Source: DAOUEO01 sp963763495 (GTDB lineage: Bacteria; Chloroflexota; Dehalococcoidia; DSTF01; JALHUB01). From it: a stretch of 64,000 bases of DNA. The position numbers were made by a program, and so were the translations under genes. Positions 9,289-18,564 of the stretch are shown here, piece after piece. Location of the stretch: the NCBI GenBank assembly GCA_963763495.1, contig CAVXOY010000016.1:120741-184740 (forward strand), in the 5' to 3' direction. Each line of letters begins with the position of its first letter. Positions within the stretch are counted from its first letter, which is position 1. The notes under the pieces were generated by a model. It was not told where the DNA came from. It saw only the letters and a program-made list of their open reading frames with translations, and ran no database searches.

Positions 9289-10515
9289 TCAGGAGACGAG
9301 GTACTGCGCGGTGCCATCAGGGAAGACGGCGACGGTAGCACCGTCGGGATGCAGCGCCTTGAGGTGGCCCATCACCTCTCCCCAATCCTTGGCCCAGATG
9401 GCGGAGCGACCATCGATGGAAAGGTCGGTGCAGGTCATGTCCTTCTGCGGGTTCATGATGATCAGCTTGAATAGCGGTGGAATGGGCGGGCGAGGATTGT
9501 ACTGCCGACCGCCGTATTCCTTGCCAAACCTCCCCATAAGGTAGTGGTTGATCTGGCCCTCGGGGGAGTTCATGAGCATGACGATGGTGCCGCCGTCCGG
9601 TTTGACAGATCTAATGGCAATGATCGTAGAGATGACAGCTTCGCTTGGCTTGGCATAGGCGTTGGTGACCACGATATCGGCCTTGGCGGGCGGCTTAGTG
9701 GCGTAGACCTCTTTGGCACGCCGGACAGCTTCCTGATGAGCCGGCAAGGGTGAGCCCACAAGAAGCTGCGTGACCTCGCAGCGCCCGTTCATGAGCGCAT
9801 TGACGACAACGTCGACACCCACAAGCTTGGCAGCCTCCTCCGTCTCGGAGCGCATCGGGTTCTCATCCCAGTTGCCGATGCCGACGGTGCCGGGCGGACT
9901 GCCGAATATCGTGCGATGGAAGTGGTCAATGCTGTCGATATGGGAGATGCCGGGGAGTATGAGTTTTCCGCCGCCGCCGAACCCAGCCTGAGGGTGCGGG
10001 AAGACGGTGCCGATGGCGATCTTGAAGTCGCAGTTCATGACCTCGCGGTTGACGGCGAGGTCGGTGCCGTGGCTGGTAGTGCCGACGAACACGCAGTTCT
10101 CATAGGGATTGTGGTTGAAGACAAGGAAGCGCTCCAGTATCTCCTGCCCGACCTTCTTGCGGAGGGCAAGGTTGTCATGGGCGCCGTGCGTCCCGGAAGC
10201 GACGACGAAGCGGATCTGCTCGTCGGAGATGCCGGCCTCGGCGAGCTGGCGCAGGACGTAGGGAGCAAGCTCGTCGATCGGCGTGGGGCGCGTGATGTCG
10301 TCGAAGATGATGACGACTTCCTTCTTGCCCCGCGCCAGTTCGCGGATGGGAGCCGTTCCGATGGGGTTGTCGAATGCCTCCTGCACCTGCTCAGGAGTCA
10401 GCTTCGGTTGGTCGTAGCCCTTCGGGGGACAGAACTGAACATTCCAGGCATCGGGAAAGTCCAGTTCTAGTTCATTCCGGTCATGCCACAGGAGTTGGGG
10501 GACCCTGACTTTCAT
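9289..10515 (-). CDS. LarA-family (DUF2088) protein, lactate racemase-like
   Basis: A 408-residue member of the LarA family, whose founding member racemises lactate with a nickel-pincer nucleotide cofactor. Other members act on different 2-hydroxy acids. It shows the DDITRPTP start, SGTHGAH with the histidine region, and FPHPQAGFGGGGKLILPG with the lysine that binds the pincer cofactor in LarA. Start at ATG 10515, with CGGAGGA nine bases upstream; a longer frame to 10539 lacks support. No larB, larC or larE cofactor-synthesis genes lie in the window, so the cofactor must be made elsewhere or the activity differs. It is divergent from the binding-protein gene at 10700. Confidence 0.85.
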   Translation of the reverse strand: MKVRVPQLLWHDRNELELDFPDAWNVQFCPPKGYDQPKLTPEQVQEAFDNPIGTAPIRELARGKKEVVIIFDDITRPTPIDELAPYVLRQLAEAGISDEQIRFVVASGTHGAHDNLALRKKVGQEILERFLVFNHNPYENCVFVGTTSHGTDLAVNREVMNCDFKIAIGTVFPHPQAGFGGGGKLILPGISHIDSIDHFHRTIFGSPPGTVGIGNWDENPMRSETEEAAKLVGVDVVVNALMNGRCEVTQLLVGSPLPAHQEAVRRAKEVYATKPPAKADIVVTNAYAKPSEAVISTIIAIRSVKPDGGTIVMLMNSPEGQINHYLMGRFGKEYGGRQYNPRPPIPPLFKLIIMNPQKDMTCTDLSIDGRSAIWAKDWGEVMGHLKALHPDGATVAVFPDGTAQYLVS

Positions 10516-10602
10516 GGCCTTTTTCCTCCGAGCGCTCAACCGTCCTGTAAATCAAGTATACCGCCGGCGCTTTCGGCACGGAAGCAGCCGAAATCTGCTC
10601 TA

Positions 10603-10631
10603 TTGACGAGCCGATACAGTTGAAGTATTTT
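10603..10631 (+). promoter_or_regulatory. Promoter of the binding-lipoprotein gene
   Basis: TTGACG (10603-10608) and TATTTT (10626-10631) are spaced by exactly 17 bases, about 70 bases before the ATG at 10700. A GGAAGGAAG stretch and AGGAGG follow before the start codon. Confidence 0.55.
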
Positions 10632-10699
10632 CCTGGCATCAACGGGAACAACCATCGCAGGCGGAAGGAAGATCGGCGATCCGCCAAGAGGAGGACATC

Positions 10700-12311
10700 A
10701 TGCGCAAGTCTAGGCTATCGCGGCGGAGGTTCCTGGCCGGTACCGCGGCACTGGCGGGCGCGGGATTAGCAGCGGCGTGCGGAGGCGGCGAAGAGACGGG
10801 AGACAAGACACCGGCATCGACGCCGGGGACCAGCGATGGGCAGCCAAAGCGGGGTGGCATCATCCGCATGGCCACGACCGCGCCGGCCCTCAGCCTTGAC
10901 CCTCATACTGATACGACTCTGGGGGCAGCGGCAGCCCCGTACATGTATGGCCACACAGTCATACCCACCGACTGGGGAGACCTTCTTTACGGCGACTTGG
11001 CCGAGAAATGGGAGGTGGTGGATGAGATCAACTGGACCTTCCATATCCGGCCGGGAGTACGTTTCCACAACCTTCCGCCGGTAAACGGCCGCGAGGCGGT
11101 GGCGGGAGACATAGTGTACAGCTATAAGCGCCTTGAGTCGGTACCGGGAGGCTCCCTAACAGGCTGGAGTGAGTGGATTGACAGGTACGAGGCCCCCGAG
11201 GACCGAATTCTGTCGGTTCACACGAAGAAACCCTACTCCTACATATTCATGACCCTGGGGAGCCCAAGGCTGGCAGTCGTGCCCAAGGAAGCGGTGGAGC
11301 AGTTCGGCGATCTGAAGTCGAACGCGATTGGGACAGGCCCATTCATCCTCAAGAACTGGGGGCAGAGCCAGGGCATAGAAGTAGAGAGAAACCCAGATTA
11401 CTATGACCCGAATCTGCCCTACCTCGACGGTCTGAAATGGAGCACGATGTCGGATGACTCCGCCATCCAAGCGGCATTTCGATCCGGCGCGGTGGACCTC
11501 TATGGGGCGCCCGACAAGCTGCGGGCAGATAGCGTATCTTCGATAAACGGGGTTACCGCCCAGAGGTACCTCAACCGCCTATACACCGTGCTCATGATGA
11601 ACGCTTCCCGCTTCCCCGCGTTCGCCGACGTGCGGGTGCGGGAAGCTGTGGACATTTCGCTGGACAGACAGGCCATGATCGACAAGCTACATCTGGGCGA
11701 TGGCGAGCTTGCCGGCCCAGTCGGCCCGTCCTGGACCACCGCTCTCCCGCCAGAAGAGATACGCCAGGCATACAAGAGGGATGTGACCAAGGCGAGGCAG
11801 TTGCTGACGGCGGCAGGTCAGGAGAACCTTCACTTCGGCCTGGCCTGCTCGAACTACATGGACAACGCCGACCGGGCGGCGATCATCCAGCAGAACCTGG
11901 CAGAAGCCGGCATCAAGGCTGACATAGATGTACGGGAGCTAGGGACCTGGCTGGATGACCTGTATGCAGTGAACTACGAGACGACCACTTTTGCCCACCT
12001 GGCTTATCTTTCCGACGACATCCAGTTGCAGAGCCACTTTTCGACAGGGTTCAATCGCGCCATGTCCCTCGGCATCACCGACCCAGATGTGGACTCGCTC
12101 CTCCAACAGGTCCAGTCGACGATCAGACGAGGAGGCACGAAAGGAAGTGGCGCTGGAGGTGCAACGGAAGATCTTGGAGCGTCATGGCCCGACCCTGGTG
12201 CTCTACGAGCCCTATGGTTACCTCGTGGCCTATGACTATATCAAGGGCTATGAAGCTAGCCCTTGGGTCTTTGGACTGTACAAGTTCGACATGTGGCTCG
12301 ACAAGGGCTAG
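10700..12311 (+). CDS. ABC-type substrate-binding lipoprotein (SBP_bac_5), Tat-exported; frame break near 12125
   Basis: Family-5 solute-binding protein, the type that binds oligopeptides, opines, nickel or other ligands, about 536 residues. The N-terminus is a twin-arginine signal (RRRFLAGTAALAGAG) followed by a lipobox ending AAAC, so it should be folded before export and anchored outside the membrane. The mature part starts RGGIIRMATTAPALSLDPH and has the family pattern AEKWEVVDEINWTFHIRPGVRFH. At about 12122-12132 the frame shifts by one base; coding resumes at DEEARKEVALEVQRKILERH and stops at 12311. No permease or ATPase gene is nearby, so it is an orphan component. The ligand is unknown, though its catabolic neighbours suggest an organic acid or peptide. 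Confidence 0.85.
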
Positions 12312-12354
12312 CCCGACGAGCAACGCTTCGTGATCTTGCGCTGCCGGCAGTCAG

Positions 12355-12903
12355 CTACTTCGGAAGGTACTGCTGGACGTTGGGCTCTACGTCGATCTGC
12401 AGGGCGACAAGAAGCCGAGCGGCCATCCCCCAAAAGCCACACACCAGGGTCAGCTCGACGATCTCACCCTCGCTTAGGTGGGCGCGAGCGGCGTTGAAGA
12501 CGTCGTCGGGGACGGCAATGTTCCGGCTAACCGTCTCGACGTAGCGAAGGGTAGCGCGGTCGCGGTCGTCGAAGCTACCGTGAGTCTCCCATTCTTTCAG
12601 ATGACTGATCTGCGGCTCGGTGACTCCGGCCTGCCCTGCCAAAGGAATGTGATGGGCCCACTCGTAGTCGGCGCCGGCCATTTGAGCGATGCGAAGGATG
12701 GCGAGCTCGCGCAGGTTCGGCGGGAGCCGGCCGAATCCCATCAGTGAGGTGCCGAGGCGGAGGAAGTTGCGGAGTATGGTAGGGCTGTTGCCAAGCGCCC
12801 GATGTAGGTTTATGATCTCGGTTCCTCGTTGCTCCATGCCCTTGAAGATCGCTTGAGCATCGCCTTCCGCCTCCGAAGGTGTTAACAAACGCACGCGTGC
12901 CAT
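12355..12903 (-). CDS. Carboxymuconolactone decarboxylase/AhpD-family protein
   Basis: A 182-residue helical protein of the CMD/AhpD superfamily. The core RELAILRIAQMAGADYEWAHH is typical, but the CxxC redox pair of true AhpD is absent (the position reads ADYEWAHH), which argues against alkylhydroperoxidase activity. Related proteins act in aromatic-acid breakdown or have unknown roles. Start set at ATG 12903, with GAGGAGG five bases upstream; a frame open to 12966 has no such site. It is convergent with the binding-protein gene and lies downstream of the Fe-S protein gene at 12991. Confidence 0.8.
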   Translation of the reverse strand: MARVRLLTPSEAEGDAQAIFKGMEQRGTEIINLHRALGNSPTILRNFLRLGTSLMGFGRLPPNLRELAILRIAQMAGADYEWAHHIPLAGQAGVTEPQISHLKEWETHGSFDDRDRATLRYVETVSRNIAVPDDVFNAARAHLSEGEIVELTLVCGFWGMAARLLVALQIDVEPNVQQYLPK

Positions 12904-12990
12904 CTCTACCTCCTCGATTACTGGTACGTTCGCGGTCAGCCACGGCGGCGCGGCGAGAGGTGCCACCGGCTACTGCATACGGGCGTAGAA

Positions 12991-14070
12991 TCAGGCTTCG
13001 GCGGCGACGCCGGGAATGAACTCCGGCGGACGCACCGCCCTCATCTTGATCACTCCCAGCCGGCAGCGCACGACACAGGCGCCGCAGCCGAAACACTTCT
13101 CGGGGTCAATTACTGCCTTGGCTCCTTCCTTGCCGGGAGCCGCCGACATCTGAACAGCGTCGAACTGGCAAATGTCGAGGCAGTCTTCGCAGCCGTTGCA
13201 GGCATCAACGTTAGAGACATAGGCCTCGTAGCGACTCTTCTCCCACCAGACCGAGACGGGAATGCCGGCTTGATCCATAGCCACATACTCTTCGCAGCAG
13301 TCGCGGCAGCACTGACAGCTCGCGTTGACGCCGGTCATGTTGGCGTTATTAGCCCAGCGGTGGATGAGGCCGTCCTCCTCGAGATCGTCACTTATCTCTA
13401 TCGCCTGCTCAGACGTAAGCTTCCGGCCGGTGCCCCGGCTCAAGGCGTACGCAGCGCCGCGGCCGAACTGGAGACAGTGCCACTTCTGCGCCTCGACCGT
13501 GAACCGGCACGGCTCGCCGACGACGGAGGTGCGGGTACGACAGGCGCAGGGGACAACAGCGATGAGGTCCTGGGCTCTCAGGATTTGGTGAAAGTCCTCC
13601 GCCGGCAGGACATCGGGAAGGTCCTTTATGGCGCCGAAGTAGGGCACGATACGGCTGACGCGGGCAGTAGCAGCCTTGAAGAAACCGGCCATGCGCGGGT
13701 AGCCCTCTTCCAGAGAAAACTCGTGCCACAGCCGGAAGTATTCGTGGTCCTTCTGGGGATCCAGGCAAGGGCTGGAGAGGGTTGCGTCATGAAGTTGGAT
13801 GAGATGGCGGGAGAAACGATAGTAGTCGCGTCTATCGATGTCGCCCTTGGGAAAGATGACTCCTCTGTAATAGAGACGATCGAGCGTCCCGCGAACTTCA
13901 CCTTCAGGCACGCCGGTCTTCGCGGCGATCTCCGCGACGCTGCCGGGGAGAGCTACCGCCAGTTTCGCCTGCGACGGCGTCATCAACATCTGGAGGATGG
14001 AACGCAGACGATCTGAGTCGGGGAACCCAAGCCACTCTGCCAGAACATCGTAGTCGTCGGTGGGCGTCAT
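12991..14070 (-). CDS. Fe-S protein with N-terminal winged-helix-like region (paralogue 1)
   Basis: A 359-residue cytoplasmic protein that I cannot give a precise function. Residues about 20-95 look like a winged-helix region (SILQMLMTPSQAKLAVALPG, then TGVPEGEVRGTLDRLYYRGV). The middle carries unusual cysteines (CACRTRTSV, a WHCLQFGRG element, and SCQCCRDCC), probably a further metal site. The C-terminus is a 2x[4Fe-4S] ferredoxin domain (CNGCEDCLDICQ and CFGCGACVVRCR). A second copy lies directly upstream (14265-15333), sharing every motif. The layout suggests an electron-transfer subunit or a redox sensor. GGAGATCGCAAGTA precedes the ATG. Confidence 0.75.
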   Translation of the reverse strand: MTPTDDYDVLAEWLGFPDSDRLRSILQMLMTPSQAKLAVALPGSVAEIAAKTGVPEGEVRGTLDRLYYRGVIFPKGDIDRRDYYRFSRHLIQLHDATLSSPCLDPQKDHEYFRLWHEFSLEEGYPRMAGFFKAATARVSRIVPYFGAIKDLPDVLPAEDFHQILRAQDLIAVVPCACRTRTSVVGEPCRFTVEAQKWHCLQFGRGAAYALSRGTGRKLTSEQAIEISDDLEEDGLIHRWANNANMTGVNASCQCCRDCCEEYVAMDQAGIPVSVWWEKSRYEAYVSNVDACNGCEDCLDICQFDAVQMSAAPGKEGAKAVIDPEKCFGCGACVVRCRLGVIKMRAVRPPEFIPGVAAEA

Positions 14071-14207
14071 TACTTGCGATCTCCATTCCCCGATTTAGTC
14101 GGAAGGCCATCCCTGCAGACGCTCAGAACGCCTCCTGGATGTCATACTACACAAGAGGCCAGATAAAGAAAAAGGAGTGTTGGTGGACGATCATGCCGAG
14201 GGCATGA

Positions 14208-14245
14208 AAGTGGGAGGCCTGCTTGATCTAGCAGGCCTCCCACTT
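14208..14245 (-). terminator. Hairpin downstream of the Fe-S paralogue 2 gene
   Basis: A perfect 16-base stem (14208-14223 pairing with 14230-14245) with a six-base loop lies 20 bases past the stop of the gene at 14265. A weak T-rich stretch follows on the plus side, and only a short T-run on the minus side. A second small hairpin, with CATGCC pairing GGCATG at 14192-14206, lies next to it. Confidence 0.6.
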
Positions 14246-14264
14246 CGCTTTTGGCTTTTCTGGC

Positions 14265-15333
14265 TCAGGCGACGGCGCCGGGGATGAATTCCGGCGGGCG
14301 CACCACCTTCATCTTCAAGGCCTGGGGCGAGCAGCCAACGACGCAGGCGCCGCAGCCGAAGCATTTGTCGGAGTCGATGACCGGCAGGAAGTTGCCGTCG
14401 ACGTCCTTCATCTCGATGGCGTCGAACTGGCAGCGGTCGGCGCAGAGGGAGCAGCCATTGCAGTCAGCCGGCTCCGCCAAATAGGCCTCATAGCGACTCT
14501 TCTCCCACCAGTCGGCGACAGGCACGCCTCCCAGGTCGATCGACACCCATTCCTCGCAACAATCACGGCAGCAGTTACAGCTCGTGTTGATGCCGGTCAT
14601 GTTGGCATTGTTTGCCCAGCGATGGACGAGCCCGTCTTCCTCGATGTCATCGCAGAGCAACAGCGCCTGCTCAGTGGTGAGCTTCTTGCCGGAGCCGCGG
14701 TTGATCACATACTCAGCGCCGCGACCGAACTGAAGGCAGTGCCATTTCTTCGCTTCGGCGGTGTGCTCACATTGCTCCCCGACGGCCGTCGTGCGCAGGC
14801 GGCAGGAGCAGGGGGCAACAGCGATAAGGTCCTGCGCTTTTAGGATCTCATGGAAGTTCTCGGCGGGCAGAACGCCGGGGATGTCCTTGATCGCTTCGTA
14901 GGCGGGCACGACGCGGCTGATGCGGGCGGTCGCGTTCTTGATCATTGCCCCAAACCAGGGATACATCTCCTCTTTGCAGAACTCATGCCACCGCTGGAAG
15001 AAGGATGCGGTCTTTTTCGATGTCCAGCTTCTGGCTGGCCTGCGTGGAATCGTGGATCTGGATGATCTGACGGGCGAAGCGGTAGTAGTCGCGGTTCTCG
15101 AAGTCTCCTTTGGGAAAGACGAGACCCCTGTAATAGAGGTCGTCAAGTTCCTTCCGAACCTCATCCTCCGGGACGCCTGTCTTCTCGGCGACCTCGGCGA
15201 TGCTGCCGGGGAGAGCCTCGGCCAGCTTGGCTTGCCCAGGCGTCATCAGCGTCTCAAGGATGGAACGAAGGCGAGTTGAACCCGCGAATCCGAGCCGTTC
15301 CGTCAGGACATCGTAGGAATCTCTGGCTGTCAT
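14265..15333 (-). CDS. Fe-S protein with N-terminal winged-helix-like region (paralogue 2); frame break near 15000
   Basis: Tandem paralogue of the protein at 12991-14070, about 355 residues. It has the same architecture: winged-helix-like start (SILETLMTPGQAKLAEALPG), RWHEF and DLIAVAPCSCR segments, RGAEYVINRGSGKKL, SCNCCRDCC, and two C-terminal ferredoxin motifs (CNGCSLCADRCQ, CFGCGACVVGCS). The frame shifts between about 14985 and 15020, around LDIEKDR before the SFFQRWHEF block; otherwise it aligns along its length with paralogue 1. GGAGATATCGACG precedes the ATG at 15333. The pair may form a heterodimer or be differently regulated isoforms (inference). Confidence 0.72.
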
Positions 15334-15488
15334 CGTCGATATCTCCGTTCTGTGCTTGTGGAGGGATCGACCCCGCAGGGGCTCTCAGCGCTTTGCGGGT
15401 CACATCCTAGCGTGGTAACACAAATGAAGGGGAGCAGCGCTGCCTCGTTTCAAGTACCATCAACTGGATGAGCCGCACAGAGCCGCCG

Positions 15489-15743
15489 CTACTCTTTGGG
15501 GCCCGGCTTGTAGTTGATCCAGGAGATACGCCTCTTTATCTCGTCCAGGTGCTTGGTGATAAGCTCGGCGTGCTTGGCCTCTTCGCCGGCCAGCCAGTCC
15601 AGCATCTGCTTGCTCTCGGGCTTCCAGGGGCGTTGTTCGGCAGCGCCAAGGTAGAAGGCGCGCGCTTCGTGCTCTCGCCGGAGGGCTTCCTCAAGTACAC
15701 CCACCATTTCATTCTCGTAGTACTCGTACTGCTGCTCGGCCAT
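15489..15743 (-). CDS. Small ferritin-like/rubrerythrin-like protein
   Basis: An 84-residue protein with two predicted helices, each carrying metal-ligand-like residues: EALRREHEARAFYLGAA and AGEEAKHAELITKHLDEI. This is half of the four-helix ferritin/rubrerythrin fold, so a di-iron site would need a dimer. It has no rubredoxin domain. The size recalls small encapsulated ferritins, but no encapsulin gene is in view. AAGGAGGAGTCC lies just before the ATG. A role in peroxide or iron handling in an anaerobe is a family-level guess. Confidence 0.75.
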   Translation of the reverse strand: MAEQQYEYYENEMVGVLEEALRREHEARAFYLGAAEQRPWKPESKQMLDWLAGEEAKHAELITKHLDEIKRRISWINYKPGPKE

Positions 15744-15848
15744 GGACTCCTCCTTAGCGGCAATTGGTTCTCTTAGACCAGTTTATCATGGCAGGGATGC
15801 TGACGGCGACAGGAAGCAGGGTGCCTGTTCTCCCACGGGCTTAGGGGC

Positions 15849-16992
15849 TCAATAGGTCCCAACGTTCTCAAAGATGCGGCGGGGGTTGTCCCTGGTCATC
15901 GTATCGACCTGCTCCTGGCTGACGCCTGCTTGGAGAAGCGCCGGTATCACGTCGTCGACGATATGGAAGTAGTTCCAATTCGGGATATGCTGCTGGATGA
16001 AATCCTGCGTGAAGGAGTCGATGTAGACCGACGCATCGTGGGAGAGAACCATGCGCTCGGCATAGCCCATCTGGCAGAGCTTCACGATCACGGCGACCCG
16101 TTTGTCAGTTGGGCAGTATTATGTCAATACCGAAGCGGTCCATGCCGAGGTAGGAGCCACGGTCTGCCAGCTTCGTCAGGTAGTCGAGGTCCTCGCTATC
16201 CCCGCTATGACCGATGATGACCCGCCGCAGGTCAACGCCCTCGCTTTCGAAGAGATCCTGCTGTTCCAGACCCCGCCGCATGCCCGCGTGGGTATGCGTG
16301 CTGATGGGAACGCCGGTACGGAGATGAGCGCGCGCTGCCGCCCGCAGTACCTTCTCCACGCCAGGGGTGACGCCGGGCGCGTCGGTCGCGCATTTGAGGA
16401 CCGCCGCCTTGACATCTGTCCCCTGGATACCCTCGGTGATGTCGCTCACAAAGAGGTCGGCCATGGCATCTACATCTCGAACCTGGAAATAGGTTGGCAG
16501 CTCGTTGAAGGTGTAGAGGCCGGTGGCGGCGATGACGTTGATCCCAGCTTCTTTGACCACGGGCAGCAGGAGGGGAACGTCGCGGCCGATGCCGAGAACC
16601 GTGAGGTCGAGGATGGTATCGACGCCCTTGGCCTTGAGATCTTTGAGCACCTTGAGGGTCTTGTCGAGCTCTGCTTGAGGTTCCCAGATCTGCGGGAAGT
16701 TGTGGGCGACGCCCTCAGCCTGAACGATGATGTGCTCGTGCATGAGAGTGAAGCCGAGGTCAGACGTGCTGATGGGACCTGTCATCGTCTCCACAGACGG
16801 CCCGCTCAGCGTCGGCCTGGGTTGCGCGGATTCAGCAGTCATGGCGGTACCTTCTTTCTTCTCACTCTCCTCATTGCAGGCGACAAGCGCCAGACCAGCG
16901 GCGCCGAGAGCGGCAACGGCTCCGGTCTTCAGGACCCACCGCCGCGAGACAGGTGTTCGCAGGAGATTCGACTCTTCGTCTGATGTCTCCAT
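15849..16992 (-). CDS. Phosphotriesterase-family metal hydrolase, Tat lipoprotein; frame break near 16110
   Basis: Amidohydrolase-superfamily enzyme of the phosphotriesterase/lactonase group, about 380 residues. N-terminal SRRWVLKTGAVAALG with a LVAC lipobox indicates Tat export and lipid anchoring. The metal ligands are all visible: LMHEHI (HxH), the lysine in DVKAAVLK (carboxylated in relatives), ISTHTHA, VIIGHSGD, and LSHDAS with the last aspartate. The frame shifts near 16110, between DIILP and TDKRVA. GGGAGGAGAGAG precedes ATG 16992. Family members hydrolyse lactones, organophosphates or esters. A lactonase role is the safer guess. Confidence 0.85.
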
Positions 16993-17040
16993 CTCTCTCC
17001 TCCCGGTTTGTCGGAGCCGTCCGAACTCTCGCCTCTCCTA

Positions 17041-18474
17041 TCAGCCCAGGCGCCGTTCGGCGTCGCGAGCGGCCCCGAGGAAGGTATTGCGGGCCATCAT
17101 GTTCACCTCCGTGTCGGCGCGGGCCTGGAAGAGATCGCGCCAGAGCTGCAAGGCGTCGCGGTTCTCCGGCTCAGCCTTGCGCACCCAGTCGACAAGATGA
17201 CAGGCGAGAACCAGTTCGCCGGTGGCCTGAAGCTCGCGGGCGCGGGTCAGGACGCTTTGAGTGCCGGCCAGCTTGAGGATCTCTGCAGCCTGGGCAGTGG
17301 TGGCAGCAGCGAAGAAGTTGCTGGGGTCGCCGTCATACCAGCCACCGTACTGTCGCCAGACCGCCTGCACAATGAACTTGGGATGGCCGTATATGGGCTG
17401 GAGATAGGGTTTGGCGGCGAGATCGGCGGGAGGCTCGACCTCACGCAGGATCTGCTCAAGCCACTGTCCCTTGTTCATGCGTTCGACGACCTGATCGTCA
17501 ATCGAACGTAGATACCGGGCGACATCGAGGCAGGCGGTCTGCACGTTGTCCTCGCCCTCGATGGCCGGGCCATGGCCGGGCAGTAGCAGCACCGGCCGCT
17601 TCTCGGCGATGGCTTCCAGGCCTTCCGCCCAGCCTCGGGTATAGCGCTGGACTTTCCAGGGGTTGCCGACGTTCGGGCAGGCCCAAGTGAAGAAGTCCCC
17701 GGCGACCGCGATCTTTCGCTCCGGCGCCCAGACCCAAGTGTGGTCGTCGGTCTCGCCCATACCGTAGACCAGTTCGAAGGTCTCGCCGCCGACTTCGATT
17801 GAAGTGCGATCGTGGTAGGTGGTATCGGGGTAGGCGAAGACCAGGATCGGGGCGGGCTGGGACGGGTCCGGCGGCGGGGCACCCCATTGCTGGGCATTGA
17901 GAAAGCGGAGCCAACCGGCCATACGTTCGTAGCGCTGGAAGCGGGGGATGACGTTTTCGTGGCCGATGATGGTGGGACGGTCGTAGCCACGTTCATCGGC
18001 GTCTTTCAGGAAGTGTTCAGTGCCGCCCACATGGTCAACGTGGCCGTGAGTGTAGACAATGGTGTGGACAGGCGTGTCCATCCGCTTTCGTAGCTCCTCG
18101 ACGATCTGCTTCCCATTGCCGGCGAGGGAGGTGTCCACGATGACGATGCCCTCATCGGTGACAAAGGCGATGACGTTGCCGAAGTAAGGGAAGAAGATGG
18201 TACGAGGCGCTATCTCCACTATGCCCTCAGGATTGCCGCCAAGACTGACGATTGAACTGGAACCGGGGGCCGGCGACCCGATCGGGCCGGGCGAGGCCAT
18301 GGCGGCAGTGGCAGCAGGCACGGTAGCGGCGGGCGTGGTCGCCTTCTCCTCGTCCTGGTCCTTGCATGCCGCAGCCAAGCCGATGCCGACAGCGGCAGCC
18401 GCGCCTGTCATCAGCAGGTCCCGGCGTGACAGTTTTCCGGCGAGCAGTTTACGCTTCTGGCCTGACGATGACAT
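17041..18474 (-). CDS. Alkyl-sulfatase-type metallo-beta-lactamase-fold hydrolase, Tat lipoprotein
   Basis: A 477-residue exported hydrolase. Tat signal LSRRDLLMTGAAAAVGIG, ending in AAAC. The metallo-beta-lactamase core reads TIVYTHGHVDHVGGTEHF, with GETDDHTWVWAPERKIAVAGDF and LPGHGPAIEG supplying further ligands. The C-terminal third resembles the alkyl-sulfatase dimerisation region, so the substrate may be a sulfate ester, though sequence alone cannot prove it. Start chosen at ATG 18474, with GGAGAGGAGGAC upstream. Lies just downstream of the HpaB-like gene on the same strand. Confidence 0.8.
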   Translation of the reverse strand: MSSSGQKRKLLAGKLSRRDLLMTGAAAAVGIGLAAACKDQDEEKATTPAATVPAATAAMASPGPIGSPAPGSSSIVSLGGNPEGIVEIAPRTIFFPYFGNVIAFVTDEGIVIVDTSLAGNGKQIVEELRKRMDTPVHTIVYTHGHVDHVGGTEHFLKDADERGYDRPTIIGHENVIPRFQRYERMAGWLRFLNAQQWGAPPPDPSQPAPILVFAYPDTTYHDRTSIEVGGETFELVYGMGETDDHTWVWAPERKIAVAGDFFTWACPNVGNPWKVQRYTRGWAEGLEAIAEKRPVLLLPGHGPAIEGEDNVQTACLDVARYLRSIDDQVVERMNKGQWLEQILREVEPPADLAAKPYLQPIYGHPKFIVQAVWRQYGGWYDGDPSNFFAAATTAQAAEILKLAGTQSVLTRARELQATGELVLACHLVDWVRKAEPENRDALQLWRDLFQARADTEVNMMARNTFLGAARDAERRLG

Positions 18475-18564
18475 TTCCATGTCCTCCTCTCCCATATACG
18501 ATGAGACTGGCCTCGCGGATAGATCCGCAAGCAGCACCGGATTGTCAGACTTCCAGCGCCGGCT

